NCBI GenBank assembly: GCA_050181835.1
Contig: JBFXCU010000010.1
Coordinates: forward strand, 21,679-85,678
From: CAILZL01 sp050181835
Lineage (GTDB): Bacteria; Pseudomonadota; Gammaproteobacteria; Steroidobacterales; Steroidobacteraceae
Direction of reading: 5' to 3'
Length of the DNA: 64,000 bases
Part shown: positions 33,142-42,414 of the stretch, piece by piece
Position numbering within the stretch: position 1 is the first letter of the stretch
Layout of the letters: the number at the start of each line of letters is the position of its first letter
Made by a program: the position numbers and the translations under genes
The notes under the pieces: model-generated
Seen by the model: only the letters and a program-made list of their open reading frames with translations
What the model was told of the DNA's origin: nothing
Databases searched by the model: none

Positions 33142-35883
33142 GTGGCGAATTTGATTACAACTTGGGTTACTTCTCTATTCGGCAGCCGCAATCAGCGGCT
33201 AGTGACTGGCTATAGCAAGCTGGTAGCACGTATCAACGCCTTGGAGCCCTCGGTGCAGGCTTTAAGTGATGCGGAATTGCGCGATAAAACGGCTGAGTTT
33301 CGCCAACGCCTTGCCACGGGCGAAACGCTTGACACGGTTCTGCCAGAAGCCTTTGCGGCAGTGCGCGAAGCATCGCGTCGCACGTTGGGGATGCGTCATT
33401 TTGATGTGCAGCTGATTGGTGGCATGACCCTGCATCAGGGCAAGATTGCCGAAATGCGCACCGGTGAAGGCAAGACCTTGATGGCGACGCTGCCGGTGTA
33501 CCTCAATGCGCTGCCTGCCAAGGGCGTGCATGTGATCACCGTGAACGAGTATCTGGCGCAGCGCGATGCCGACTGGATGCGTCCGGTGTATGAATTTCTG
33601 GGTATGACGGTAGATGTCATTCGCAGTGGTCAGACGCCGCAGGAAAAGCAGGCGGCTTATGCAGCCGACATTACTTACGGTACCAACAACGAATTCGGTT
33701 TTGATTATCTGCGCGACAACCTGGCCTTCCGTCTGGAAGACCGCGCGCAACGTGGCCTTGCCTACGCGATTATCGATGAGGTCGATTCGATCTTGATCGA
33801 CGAAGCGCGTACACCGCTGATCATTTCTGGCCCTGCGGAAGAAAGCACCGAGTTGTACCTGAAGATCAACGAGCTAGTGCCGCAGCTCAAGCGGCAGGCA
33901 GGCGAAGAAACCGAAGGCGATTACTGGGCTGATGAAAAAGGCCGTCAAGTACATTTGTCTGATGCGGGCCATGAACACGCTGAGGAGTTATTTACCCAAG
34001 CCGGCTTGCTGCAACCTGAGCAAAGCTTGTACGACGCGGCCAACATCCGTCTGATGCATCACCTCAATGCCGCCTTGCGTGCGCATGCGCTATATCAGCG
34101 TGATGTAGCGTACATAGTACGCAATGGTGAAGTGGTGATTGTTGATGAGTTCACCGGGCGCACCATGTCAGGCCGTCGCTGGTCAGATGGCTTGCATCAA
34201 GCCGTTGAAGCGAAAGAAGGCGTGGCGGTGCGCGAAGAAAATCAGACTGTGGCTTCGATTACATTCCAGAATTTCTTTCGTATGTATACCAAGCTGTCTG
34301 GCATGACCGGTACGGCTGATACGGAAGCATTCGAGTTCCAACAGATTTATGGTCTGGAAGTGGCAGTGATCCCCACGCATCGGCCAATGATCCGCAAGGA
34401 CTACCCGGATTTTGTCTACCTGACACAGAAAGATAAATTCGACGCGATTATTGCCGACATCAGGGAATGCGTGGCACGGCAACAACCGGCATTGGTGGGC
34501 ACGACTTCTATCGAGACTTCTGAATATTTGGCTGGGTTACTGAAAGCACAGAACATCCCGCATGAAGTGTTGAATGCCAAACAACATGAGCGCGAAGCCA
34601 TGATTGTTGCGCAGGCGGGTAGCCCAGGTGCAGTAACCATTGCTACCAACATGGCTGGTCGTGGTACTGACATCGTGCTGGGTGGCAACCTCGAAGTTGA
34701 GTTGCATAGCCTAGGTTCGGATATTGATGATGCAACCAAGGCGCGCGTGCGTGCCGACTGGCAGCAACGTCATAATGCGGTGTTAGCTTCCGGTGGTTTG
34801 CATATCATCGGTACAGAGCGTCACGAATCACGACGAATCGATAACCAGCTGCGTGGCCGATCCGGTCGTCAGGGCGATGCCGGCTCCAGTCGTTTTTATC
34901 TGTCGATAGAAGATAGCTTGATGCGCATCTTTGGTGACCCGGAGCGTACCAAACGCTGGCTGCAAACAGCGGGCATGAAAGAAGGTGAGGTGATCGAAAG
35001 TCGCATGCTCAGCAAGCAGATTGAGCGCGCGCAGCGCAAGGTTGAGGCACACAATTTCGATGCGCGCAAAAACTTGCTGGAATACGATGATGTTGCCAAC
35101 GATCAACGCAAGGTGATCTACCATCAGCGTTCGGAGATCATGGCTGCCGAGGACATGGCTGACGCGGTGACCGGCATTCGTCAAGAAGTGCTCGAAGAGA
35201 TGGTAGCGCGCTACGCGCCGCAGCAGAGCCTTGAGGAACAGTGGGATATTAAGGGGCTGTCTGAACAGTTGGCCCGCGATTTCAATGTGCAGCTGGATAT
35301 TGCGTCTTGGCTTAAGACGCAGCAGTCGCCGAGTCCGGATGATATGGCCAGTTATGTCGTGCAACAGCTCAGTGATGCGTATCAAGCCAAGACTGAAGCC
35401 TATGGTGTGCCGGTAATGCGGCATCTGGAAAAGGCGTTGATGCTGCAACAACTGGATACCCATTGGCGTGAGCATCTGGCGGCCATGGATTATTTGCGTC
35501 AAGGCATTCACTTGCGCAGTTATGCGCAGAAAAATCCCAAGCAGGAGTATAAGCGCGAGGCATTCGAGCTGTTCAGCAGCATGCTGGATCGTATCAAGCA
35601 CGATACGGTATCAATGTTGGCGCGACTACAGGTGCGCAGTGAGGCAGAGCTTCAAGCTGAAGCGGAGGAGCGGCAACGACATCTGGAGGCCAATATGCGC
35701 GCCCAGCATGCAGCGCCAGCGTCGTTGATGGCAGCGGCGGATGATCAAGTGCCAACTGCTGATCAGTCCCAAGGTGTTAACAACCAAGTTATCCGTGATG
35801 GCCGCAAGGTGGGGCGCAATGAACCTTGTCCCTGTGGCTCTGGCAAGAAATACAAGCATTGTCACGGTGCGCTGGAAGGTTGA
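33142..35883 (+). CDS. secA: SecA, preprotein translocase ATPase
   Basis: Motor that pushes preproteins through SecYEG. 913 residues: Walker A MRTGEGKTLMATLPVYLNAL, YGTNNEFGFDYLRDNLAF, IDEVDSILIDEARTPLIISG (DEVD), GRATN-like TNMAGRGTDIVLGG, and RIDNQLRGRSGRQGDAGSSR. It ends with the zinc-binding SEC-C tail CPCGSGKKYKHCHG. The start is GTG at 33142 after CGGAG. No secM-like arrest peptide was seen in the 124 bases upstream; a TACAAT box at 33104-33109 may be its -10. Confidence 0.98.
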   Translation: MANLITTWVTSLFGSRNQRLVTGYSKLVARINALEPSVQALSDAELRDKTAEFRQRLATGETLDTVLPEAFAAVREASRRTLGMRHFDVQLIGGMTLHQGKIAEMRTGEGKTLMATLPVYLNALPAKGVHVITVNEYLAQRDADWMRPVYEFLGMTVDVIRSGQTPQEKQAAYAADITYGTNNEFGFDYLRDNLAFRLEDRAQRGLAYAIIDEVDSILIDEARTPLIISGPAEESTELYLKINELVPQLKRQAGEETEGDYWADEKGRQVHLSDAGHEHAEELFTQAGLLQPEQSLYDAANIRLMHHLNAALRAHALYQRDVAYIVRNGEVVIVDEFTGRTMSGRRWSDGLHQAVEAKEGVAVREENQTVASITFQNFFRMYTKLSGMTGTADTEAFEFQQIYGLEVAVIPTHRPMIRKDYPDFVYLTQKDKFDAIIADIRECVARQQPALVGTTSIETSEYLAGLLKAQNIPHEVLNAKQHEREAMIVAQAGSPGAVTIATNMAGRGTDIVLGGNLEVELHSLGSDIDDATKARVRADWQQRHNAVLASGGLHIIGTERHESRRIDNQLRGRSGRQGDAGSSRFYLSIEDSLMRIFGDPERTKRWLQTAGMKEGEVIESRMLSKQIERAQRKVEAHNFDARKNLLEYDDVANDQRKVIYHQRSEIMAAEDMADAVTGIRQEVLEEMVARYAPQQSLEEQWDIKGLSEQLARDFNVQLDIASWLKTQQSPSPDDMASYVVQQLSDAYQAKTEAYGVPVMRHLEKALMLQQLDTHWREHLAAMDYLRQGIHLRSYAQKNPKQEYKREAFELFSSMLDRIKHDTVSMLARLQVRSEAELQAEAEERQRHLEANMRAQHAAPASLMAAADDQVPTADQSQGVNNQVIRDGRKVGRNEPCPCGSGKKYKHCHGALEG

Positions 35884-35889
35884 TTAAGG

Positions 35890-36303
35890 ATGACTGTTGC
35901 CCCCGGCCTTCCTCTCGTCCACGTGGTTGCGGGGGCCTTGCTGGATGATCATGGACGGGTGCTGATCGCCCAGCGTCCACCGGGCAAGCATCTGGCAGGT
36001 GGGTGGGAATTTCCCGGCGGCAAACTGTTGGCCGGTGAAGCGTCGCTGAGTGGATTGACGCGTGAGCTTAAGGAGGAGTTGGGCATTGTTGTTCTGCAGG
36101 CTGAATATCTGACTCACTGTCAGCACGACTATCCTGATCGTCGCGTGTTGCTGGAATTGTGGCTGGTGCCGCAGTTCGGTGGCGAGCCGCAGTCGCTGGA
36201 TGGGCAGGCCTTGCGTTGGGTGGCGCTGCAACAGTTGCATTCAGCCAATATGTTGCCTGCCGATAAACCACTAATAGATTCGTTGCTCAGCCGTCTGCGG
36301 TAA
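35890..36303 (+). CDS. mutT: MutT, 8-oxo-dGTP diphosphatase
   Basis: Sanitises the nucleotide pool by hydrolysing 8-oxo-dGTP. 137 residues with a complete Nudix box GGKLLAGEASLSGLTRELKE followed by ELGI (GX5EX7REUXEEXGU). The second half holds HCQHDYPDRRVLLELWLVPQ. It starts 6 bases after secA and overlaps the convergent yacG by 17 bases. In some relatives this protein is fused to a thiamine phosphate synthase domain; not here. Confidence 0.94.
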   Translation: MTVAPGLPLVHVVAGALLDDHGRVLIAQRPPGKHLAGGWEFPGGKLLAGEASLSGLTRELKEELGIVVLQAEYLTHCQHDYPDRRVLLELWLVPQFGGEPQSLDGQALRWVALQQLHSANMLPADKPLIDSLLSRLR

Positions 36304-36472
36304 ATTCCTGCGGGCGGTCGTTATCATCGTCAACCGCCGGAATCGCATGTTTTTCGGCCGCCCAATCACCCAAATCAATTAATTTGCAGCGTTCGCAGCA
36401 AAATGGTCGCCACTTGTTTTCTGGTGACCATTCAGTTTGACGCTGACAGGTTGGGCATTTGATGAAGGTCAT
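36287..36472 (-). CDS. yacG: YacG, DNA gyrase inhibitor
   Basis: Small zinc protein; E. coli YacG binds and inhibits DNA gyrase. 61 residues with the four-Cys zinc site in IKCPTCQ and FCCERCKLIDLGDWAAEKH. It follows zapD by 3 bases in the pilB-pilC-pilD-coaE-zapD-yacG unit and ends inside mutT on the other strand. The acidic C-terminus (DDDNDRPQEF) is normal. Confidence 0.95.
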   Translation of the reverse strand: MTFIKCPTCQRQTEWSPENKWRPFCCERCKLIDLGDWAAEKHAIPAVDDDNDRPQEFTADG

Positions 36473-36475
36473 GAC

Positions 36476-37279
36476 TCAGGTGCAAGTGGTCAATAAAAAT
36501 GGCACATCCTGTTCTGCTTGCACCGCACGTGTTGCCACCCCCTGCCACTTTAGAAAGCGCACGCTACAGCGATAGTGACTGCCGCTGATCTCGGGGAAGT
36601 AATCACTGCCAGTCGGCAAGGTGATGCGCAGCAACTGACAATGGCTGTCGCGATCCAGATTCAAGTGGAATTGGCCGCCAACAGCAACCTCGCGGCGTGG
36701 TCGGGCATTTTGACGAGTGACCCACAGCAGGTAGCTGACCGCCTCGCACAGAATGCTGATGTCGTGCATCCAGCTAGCAAAATCTGCCTGACGAATACTG
36801 AAGTCCTGATTCAGCCAGTGATGGTAGTCACGCAAATCAAACTCGCAGGTACCGCCCGGAATAGCGGCGCGGTGCCGGATCGCGCTCAGAAACTCCGAGT
36901 CGCGCAAGCTTTGCATGAACACCCCGGCCGTTGAATTCAGTTCGCTGCGGTGATGCGCCAGCCGCGTCATGATGCTGTCCAGACGTTCGCTGTCGACACC
37001 CGATTTGTTACGGAATTCGTTGAGGATAACCAGCTGTCGCTCCAGCTCTTTCAGTGCATCAGTGCGGCAGTCACCGCGAGCGGTGATGGCCAGAATGTCG
37101 ATGATCGCGTTGATCGCAGCGCGCGTATCCCAAGTATCAGAAACCTGCTGGTGATGCCGGGTTTGGCGATATAGAAATTCCAGCCGCAAATAGGTACGCA
37201 GACGTTCATTGAGCGGCTGCTCATAATCAATGGTGGCAGCTTCCGCATCATTGCCGCTCTGTAGTTCTGCTGTGGTCAT
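36476..37279 (-). CDS. zapD: ZapD, FtsZ-bundling protein
   Basis: Cytoplasmic divisome accessory that cross-links FtsZ filaments. 267 residues; the DUF1342 signature is seen in YEQPLNERLRTYLRLEFLYR and LRDYHHWLNQDF, with FPEISGSHYRCSVRFLKW near the end. The ATG at 37279 is preferred; a TTG 36 bases earlier is possible. About 15 residues precede the conserved start compared with E. coli. It sits between coaE and yacG as usual. Confidence 0.93.
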   Translation of the reverse strand: MTTAELQSGNDAEAATIDYEQPLNERLRTYLRLEFLYRQTRHHQQVSDTWDTRAAINAIIDILAITARGDCRTDALKELERQLVILNEFRNKSGVDSERLDSIMTRLAHHRSELNSTAGVFMQSLRDSEFLSAIRHRAAIPGGTCEFDLRDYHHWLNQDFSIRQADFASWMHDISILCEAVSYLLWVTRQNARPRREVAVGGQFHLNLDRDSHCQLLRITLPTGSDYFPEISGSHYRCSVRFLKWQGVATRAVQAEQDVPFLLTTCT

Positions 37280-37367
37280 CGCGCTATTGTGCTGCACATG
37301 CTGGGTGCAGGCCAAGGGGTTTGCATGGCTAAAATCAAAGAACTAATCTAAGTCAGGGTGATGGGTG

Positions 37368-37985
37368 CTATGTGGCAGCGTTACTCATGTCTAGATAACG
37401 TCGGTGTAAAACTGCGACTTTTTCCGGTATTTCCGTTACGGAGCCATTGTTGTCCAGTATGTCATCGGCGAATTTCAGGCGTTCATCGCGGCTTACTTGT
37501 GTTGCTAGCATTTGCTGAGCCAGCTCTGAGTTAATGTCGTCACGCAGCAGCAGCCGGGCAAGCTGTGTCTCAGGGGTGCAGTCCACCACCAGAATGCGGT
37601 CATATAGGTGCTGTGTCTGTGTGTCGATCAGTAGTGGGACGACATGTATCTGGTAGGCGCCGCCCAACTGCGTGGCAAGCGCGTTTTGCGCGCTGCGAAT
37701 CGCTGGATGCAGGATGGCTTCCAGAGCCTGTTTCTCGGCGGGATTGTTGAAAATGCGTTGTCGCACTTGGCGGCGATCCAGGGTGCCATCGTCTAGCAAT
37801 ATTGCGTTACCGAATCGACTGACCATTGCCGCCAAGGCGGGTTGGCCGGGTTGCACCACAGCGCGAGCCAGCATATCGGTATCAATAATGGGCACACTCA
37901 GCTTGGCAAATTCTGTTGCCACTACGCTCTTGCCGCTGGCGATGCCGCCGGTCAGACCGATTCGCAGAGGTGCGTTCGTCGCCAT
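37368..37985 (-). CDS. coaE: CoaE, dephospho-CoA kinase
   Basis: Last step of coenzyme A synthesis, phosphorylating dephospho-CoA. 205 residues: P-loop RIGLTGGIASGKSVVATEFA, IDTDMLARAVVQPGQPALAA, LEAILHPAIR, VVPLLIDTQ and VVDCTPETQLARLLLRD. The ATG at 37985 lies one base after the pilD stop with AGGGTTGAG before it, so the longer frame into pilD is rejected. Confidence 0.96.
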   Translation of the reverse strand: MATNAPLRIGLTGGIASGKSVVATEFAKLSVPIIDTDMLARAVVQPGQPALAAMVSRFGNAILLDDGTLDRRQVRQRIFNNPAEKQALEAILHPAIRSAQNALATQLGGAYQIHVVPLLIDTQTQHLYDRILVVDCTPETQLARLLLRDDINSELAQQMLATQVSRDERLKFADDILDNNGSVTEIPEKVAVLHRRYLDMSNAAT

Positions 37986-37986
37986 C

Positions 37987-38931
37987 TCAACCCTGAAGGG
38001 TGTGCAGGTAAGCGGTGACGATGTGTTCACCCCACAGCAGCGCAATCCAGCCAGCAGCGGCCAGATAAGGACCAAATGGAATGGGAATGTTGCGATCCCG
38101 GCCGCGCAACACGATCAAGCCGATGCCCAACACGGCACCGACGCAGGCCGACAACATGATGATCAGCGGTAGCATCTGCCAGCCCAACCACGCGCCCAGC
38201 GCTGCCAGCAGTTTGAAGTCGCCATAGCCCATACCTTCCTTGCCGGTGACGAGTTTGAACAGATGAAACACCAGCCATAAGCTCAGATACCCCGCCATCG
38301 CACCGATGATGGCATCTTGCGGGGTAATCGGTAGCACCTTGCCTTGCAACAAGCTCAATGCCAGCCCTGCCCACAGTAATGGCAGCGTTAAATCATCAGG
38401 CAGTAATTGATGGTCAAAGTCGATCATGCATAGTGCGACCAGTGTCCAAGTCAAGCATAGCGCTGCTGCCATGTGCCAAGTAAAGCCGAACTGCCATGCC
38501 ACCACGGCGGACAATAGCGCAGTGCTGAGTTCAATAATGGGATAGCGAACGGAAATACTAGCTCGGCAATTTGCACAACGGCCCTTGAGTAGCAGCCAGC
38601 TGATAATCGGTATGTTCTGCAGCGCGGTGATTTGCTTGCCACAATGTGGACAGGCTGAGCGAGGTATAACCAAGTTGTATTTGTCTGGAATTGCAGCGCT
38701 GGTAGTTCCCTGTGGGTCGGGTTTTAACCCGATTTCTGGCGAGGGAGTTGCAATAGTTTCCGACCCAGCAGCAGCCAGTAATTCGTTTGCTTGCTGTTGC
38801 CAATCGCGCTGCATCATGATCGGCAGACGATGGATGACCACATTCAAAAAACTGCCCACCAGCAGACTGAGTATGAAAACGCTGCCGATTAACCAACCGG
38901 GTTCAGTCGCGTACAGCTCAGTGAGAGTCAT
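37987..38931 (-). CDS. pilD: PilD, type IV prepilin peptidase / methyltransferase
   Basis: Polytopic A24 aspartic protease that cleaves and N-methylates prepilins. 314 residues: an N-terminal zinc domain with CPHCGKQ and CANCRAS, then about seven membrane helices with the catalytic Asp motifs MIDFDHQLLPDDLTLPLLW and GYGDFKLLAALGAWLGWQ. A segment of about 25 residues around residues 55-80 looks like an insertion relative to Pseudomonas PilD. It lies between pilC and coaE. Confidence 0.96.
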   Translation of the reverse strand: MTLTELYATEPGWLIGSVFILSLLVGSFLNVVIHRLPIMMQRDWQQQANELLAAAGSETIATPSPEIGLKPDPQGTTSAAIPDKYNLVIPRSACPHCGKQITALQNIPIISWLLLKGRCANCRASISVRYPIIELSTALLSAVVAWQFGFTWHMAAALCLTWTLVALCMIDFDHQLLPDDLTLPLLWAGLALSLLQGKVLPITPQDAIIGAMAGYLSLWLVFHLFKLVTGKEGMGYGDFKLLAALGAWLGWQMLPLIIMLSACVGAVLGIGLIVLRGRDRNIPIPFGPYLAAAGWIALLWGEHIVTAYLHTLQG

Positions 38932-39045
38932 GATTTACCATTGTGGATGGCGGTTGTATCGTAGGTCAGCCTTCAGTCTGACTGTTTTGGCGTCAAGCTA
39001 AAACCTGATCTGCATAGAGGCAAATCCGGCATTGTCACGCAAAGC

Positions 39046-39073
39046 GCCGCAGCGGAATGTTCAGCTGCGGCGT
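39046..39073 (-). terminator. Hairpin after pilC
   Basis: Perfect 9-bp stem CGCCGCAGC / GCTGCGGCG with a 10-base loop, 16 bases past the pilC stop. On the minus strand only CTTTG follows, so it is a weak terminator in the pilC to pilD direction; on the plus strand TTTGATTTTG follows. It may partly separate pilC from pilD. Confidence 0.45.
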
Positions 39074-39088
39074 TTGATTTTGTCTTGC

Positions 39089-40306
39089 CTAAACCACTGC
39101 ACCCAATTTGAATATGGGCAGGTACATAGCGATCACCATGCCGCCGACTAGTACGCCAAGGATCGCCATGATCATCGGCTCCAGCAAGGCGCTCATACCG
39201 TCTACTGCATTGTCCACATCAGCTTCATAGAAGTCGGCGATCTTGCCGGACATGGCGTCCAGCGAGCCGGACTCCTCACCCACGGCGATCATCTGTATCA
39301 CCATATTGGGAAACAAGCCGGTGTTTTCCATGCAGCGTTGCAAACGTTGACCGGTGGAAACCTCATCTCGAATTGCCAGTGTGGCATTTTCGTAAACAAT
39401 ATTGCCGGTGGCGCCCGCCACCGAGGTCAAGGCTTCTACCAGTGGTACACCAGCGGCGAACATCGTTGATAGAGTCCGTGCGAAACGCGCAATGGCGGCT
39501 TTCACCAAGATTGGCCCGATTACGGGTGTTTTCAGCAAGGCGCGGTCGATGGTTTGGCGCATAGGCCGGGAGCGTTTCTTGAAATACAGGAATGCATAGA
39601 TGCTGGCACCGACAATGGCTCCCATCATCACGCCATAGGCTTGCACGAATTTCGACAGACTAATCACCATTAGCGTGAACGCAGGTAGGTCAGCACCAAA
39701 ATCCCTGAATATGGATTCAAATTGCGGGATCACAAAGATCAGCAGGATGAGCGTGACAATTACAGCCACTACTAACACCGCAGCAGGGTACATCATCGCC
39801 TTCTTGATTTTCTTTTTTAGCGCCTCAGTTTTTTCTTTATAAGTGGCGATTTTTTCCAGCAAAGTTTCCAGTGCGCCGGCATGTTCACCGGCCTCAACCA
39901 GATTCACAAATAGATCATCAAAATACAGCGGGTGCTTGGCCAGCGCCTCATGCAGCGTGGTGCCGGACTCCACATCGCCCTTGATCGTCATGATCAGCTT
40001 TTGCATGGAGGGTTTTTCATGGCCATTGCCGACAATTTCGAAGGCTTGCACCATCGGGATACCGGCTTGCAGCATGGTGGCCAGTTGGCGGGCAAACAGC
40101 GCTATGTCCGCACTGTCGACTTTTTTGCCATTCTTGAACAGCTGTGATTGCTTGCGAATCTTTTTGGCAATAATGCCTTGTTTACGCAGGTCGGCCTTGA
40201 CTGCCAGTTCAGAGACCGCCAGTAACCGACCCTTGACCGTCTTGCCTTTTTTATCTTTCCCCACGTAGGTATAGGGAAACTGCTGCGTTGCTGCTGCTTG
40301 TGCCAT
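39089..40306 (-). CDS. pilC: PilC, type IV pilus inner-membrane platform protein
   Basis: 405 residues of the GspF/PilC family: N-terminal cytoplasmic domain (YVGKDKKGKTVKGRLLAVSE; IALFARQLATMLQAGIPMVQ), membrane helices at about 170-200 and 220-240, the second repeat (IARFARTLSTMFAAGVPLVE), and a last helix near the C-terminus (LEPMIMAILGVLVGGMVIAM). It connects PilB to the growing pilus. AGGAA precedes the ATG. Downstream of pilB with a short palindromic repeat in the gap. Confidence 0.96.
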   Translation of the reverse strand: MAQAAATQQFPYTYVGKDKKGKTVKGRLLAVSELAVKADLRKQGIIAKKIRKQSQLFKNGKKVDSADIALFARQLATMLQAGIPMVQAFEIVGNGHEKPSMQKLIMTIKGDVESGTTLHEALAKHPLYFDDLFVNLVEAGEHAGALETLLEKIATYKEKTEALKKKIKKAMMYPAAVLVVAVIVTLILLIFVIPQFESIFRDFGADLPAFTLMVISLSKFVQAYGVMMGAIVGASIYAFLYFKKRSRPMRQTIDRALLKTPVIGPILVKAAIARFARTLSTMFAAGVPLVEALTSVAGATGNIVYENATLAIRDEVSTGQRLQRCMENTGLFPNMVIQMIAVGEESGSLDAMSGKIADFYEADVDNAVDGMSALLEPMIMAILGVLVGGMVIAMYLPIFKLGAVV

Positions 40307-40326
40307 GTTTCTGATTCCTGAATTAC

Positions 40327-40345
40327 AGGCCGTAGCCTACGGCCT
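40327..40345. repeat. Short palindrome (GGCCGTAG family) between pilB and pilC
   Basis: AGGCCGTAG, one base, CTACGGCCT: a perfect 9-bp palindrome in the 46-base pilB-pilC gap. It shares the word GGCCGTAG and its complement with the larger repeat after ftsZ. Confidence 0.75.
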
Positions 40346-40352
40346 TAGCAAA

Positions 40353-42092
40353 TTATTCCACCGTACATTGATGCAACTCATCCAGACTGGTCAGGCCGTT
40401 TTTGACCTTTTCCAATGCTGAGCGGCGCAAATCCCATACCCCTTCCTTTGCTGCCTGCTCTTCGATTTCCAGCGCATCGCCACCGCGCAAAATAATTCGA
40501 CTGATTTCTTCGGTGACTGGCATTACCTGGTACACGCCTACTCGGCCTTTGTAACCATCCGAGCACTGGCTGCACCCAACGGGTTTGTACAGCTTGAGAC
40601 CGGCCTTGATGTCGGCATCGGTAAAGCCCTCCTTGAGCAGCGCTTCATCTGGCAATTCCAGTGGTTGTTTGCAGTGCGTACACAGTTTGCGTGCTAGTCG
40701 TTGCGCAATAATCAATGAAACGGATGTCGCAATCGCATAAGGCTGCACGCCCATGTCCACCATGCGACTCAAGGTCTTGGGTGCATCATTGGTGTGCAAG
40801 GTGGATAGCACCAAGTGCCCGGTTTGCGAGGCCTTGATGGCAATTTCTGCCGTTTCCAGGTCGCGGATCTCACCCACCATGATCACGTCCGGATCCTGAC
40901 GCAGGAAGGCGCGCAGTGCCGCCGCAAAGGTCAGTCCCACCTTGGGGTTGACGTTCACCTGATTAACGCCGGGCAGGTTGATTTCCGCAGGGTCTTCTGC
41001 GGTCGAAATATTGGTGTCTTCCTTGTTGAGGATATTCAAGCCCGTGTATAGCGATACGGTTTTACCGCTGCCGGTGGGCCCAGTGACCAAGATCATGCCA
41101 TGCGGTCGCGCCAGCGCCTGCATGTATAGATCTTTCTGAAATGGCTCATACCCCAGCGCATCAATGCCTAGCATGGCGCTGGAGGGGTCAAGAATACGTG
41201 CTACGATCTTCTCGCCAAACAGGGTTGGGCAGGTGCTGACACGAAAATCAATGGCACGAGTTTTGGAAATACGTAACTTGATGCGTCCATCCTGCGGGAT
41301 GCGGCGTTCGGCAATATCCAGTCGCGACATCACTTTAATGCGTGCTGCTAGCTTGTAGGCTAGTTGTACCGGCGGCGCGGCGACTTCTTTCAAGTAACCG
41401 TCGATACGCAGTCGGATGCGGTACATCTTTTCATAAGGTTCAAAGTGGATATCCGATGCGCCTTTTTTGATGGCATCCAGTAGCATCTTGTTAACGAAGC
41501 GCACAATTGGAGCTTCATCAATATCATCACGGCCTACTGCCTGATCCAGCTCCTCTTCACCGCTCGAGATATCCAGTCCTTCCAGATCGACATCGTCGCC
41601 GCCCAAGTCGGCCATCTGCGTGTCAACCTGTTCCATTGTCTTGCCAAGCATTTTTTGCAGCTTGTCTTCTTCGACCACCACGGCTTCCACTGACATGCTG
41701 GTCTGGAATTTGATTTCATCCAGCGCATGCATGCTGGTGGGGTCGGACACGGCCAAAAACAGCCGTTTGCCGCGCCGACACAGCGGCAGAACACGGTGCT
41801 TTTGCAGCAGCTTGTCGGACACCAGACGCACCACCTCCAGATCCGGCTGCATCGCATCCAGATCCAGTAGCGGTACGCCAAATTCCTGTGAAGCGGCGAT
41901 GGCGATCTCGCGCGCATCCACCAGTCCCTTGGCTACCAGATGCGCCACCAAGTTGGTGTTGGCGGCTTTGGCGTCGTCCAATACCTGTAGAGCAGTTTTT
42001 TCGTCCAGCAACCCATCCTGAATCAGGCGCGCGGGCAGACCTTGCAGGGACATGCGTTGCGCGTTGGTGGTCATTGCTGAAGGGTCAATCAT
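40353..42092 (-). CDS. pilB: PilB, type IV pilus assembly ATPase
   Basis: Hexameric cytoplasmic motor for pilus extension. 579 residues: N-terminal MshEN-like domain (LIQDGLLDEKTALQVLDDAK), then the GspE core with VNKMLLDAIKKGASDIHFEP, Walker A MILVTGPTGSGKTVSLYTGL, the Asp box PDVIMVGEIRDLETAEIAIK and HLVLSTLHTNDAPKTLSRMV, and the tetracysteine zinc site CTHC / CSQC. ATG 42092 is used; ATG 42074, 42053 or a TTG at 42116 preceded by AGGA are alternatives. Confidence 0.95.
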   Translation of the reverse strand: MIDPSAMTTNAQRMSLQGLPARLIQDGLLDEKTALQVLDDAKAANTNLVAHLVAKGLVDAREIAIAASQEFGVPLLDLDAMQPDLEVVRLVSDKLLQKHRVLPLCRRGKRLFLAVSDPTSMHALDEIKFQTSMSVEAVVVEEDKLQKMLGKTMEQVDTQMADLGGDDVDLEGLDISSGEEELDQAVGRDDIDEAPIVRFVNKMLLDAIKKGASDIHFEPYEKMYRIRLRIDGYLKEVAAPPVQLAYKLAARIKVMSRLDIAERRIPQDGRIKLRISKTRAIDFRVSTCPTLFGEKIVARILDPSSAMLGIDALGYEPFQKDLYMQALARPHGMILVTGPTGSGKTVSLYTGLNILNKEDTNISTAEDPAEINLPGVNQVNVNPKVGLTFAAALRAFLRQDPDVIMVGEIRDLETAEIAIKASQTGHLVLSTLHTNDAPKTLSRMVDMGVQPYAIATSVSLIIAQRLARKLCTHCKQPLELPDEALLKEGFTDADIKAGLKLYKPVGCSQCSDGYKGRVGVYQVMPVTEEISRIILRGGDALEIEEQAAKEGVWDLRRSALEKVKNGLTSLDELHQCTVE

Positions 42093-42320
42093 GGGCGGAT
42101 AGTCTGGTTTAACCAAGAGTCCTAAGTGTGGCCCGAAGTGTCGGGCGGATCAATTGTCAAATTGGGATTGATTGTGCCGGAGCCGGAAAGAATGCTGAGG
42201 GATATGCGTCACAGTTGTGCTCTGGTATCCAAGACTTACCTTATTGGGGATCAGTGTTTCATGGCTTAAAGCTACTCCCGGCCTGCTTCATGGGTCACGG
42301 TTCAAACTTGAGTTAAGCAT

Positions 42321-42352
42321 CAAAAAAGAAAACCCCTCCGAGAAGGGGTTTT
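42321..42352 (-). terminator. Intrinsic terminator of pilA
   Basis: Perfect 9-bp stem (AAAACCCCT / AGGGGTTTT, 6-base loop, 42329-42352) followed on the minus strand by CTTTTTTG. It lies 63 bases past the pilA stop and upstream of pilB, so pilA can be made at a much higher level than pilBCD. Confidence 0.88.
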
Positions 42353-42414
42353 CTAGTTGGAGTTGGACAAAAGCGGATTCAGCCCAACTTGTTCTCAATC
42401 CGCTCTTAATACGA

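Noticed and set aside
34828..35601. 257-codon minus-strand frame opposite secA
   Set aside because: Antisense to conserved SecA motifs; no independent support.
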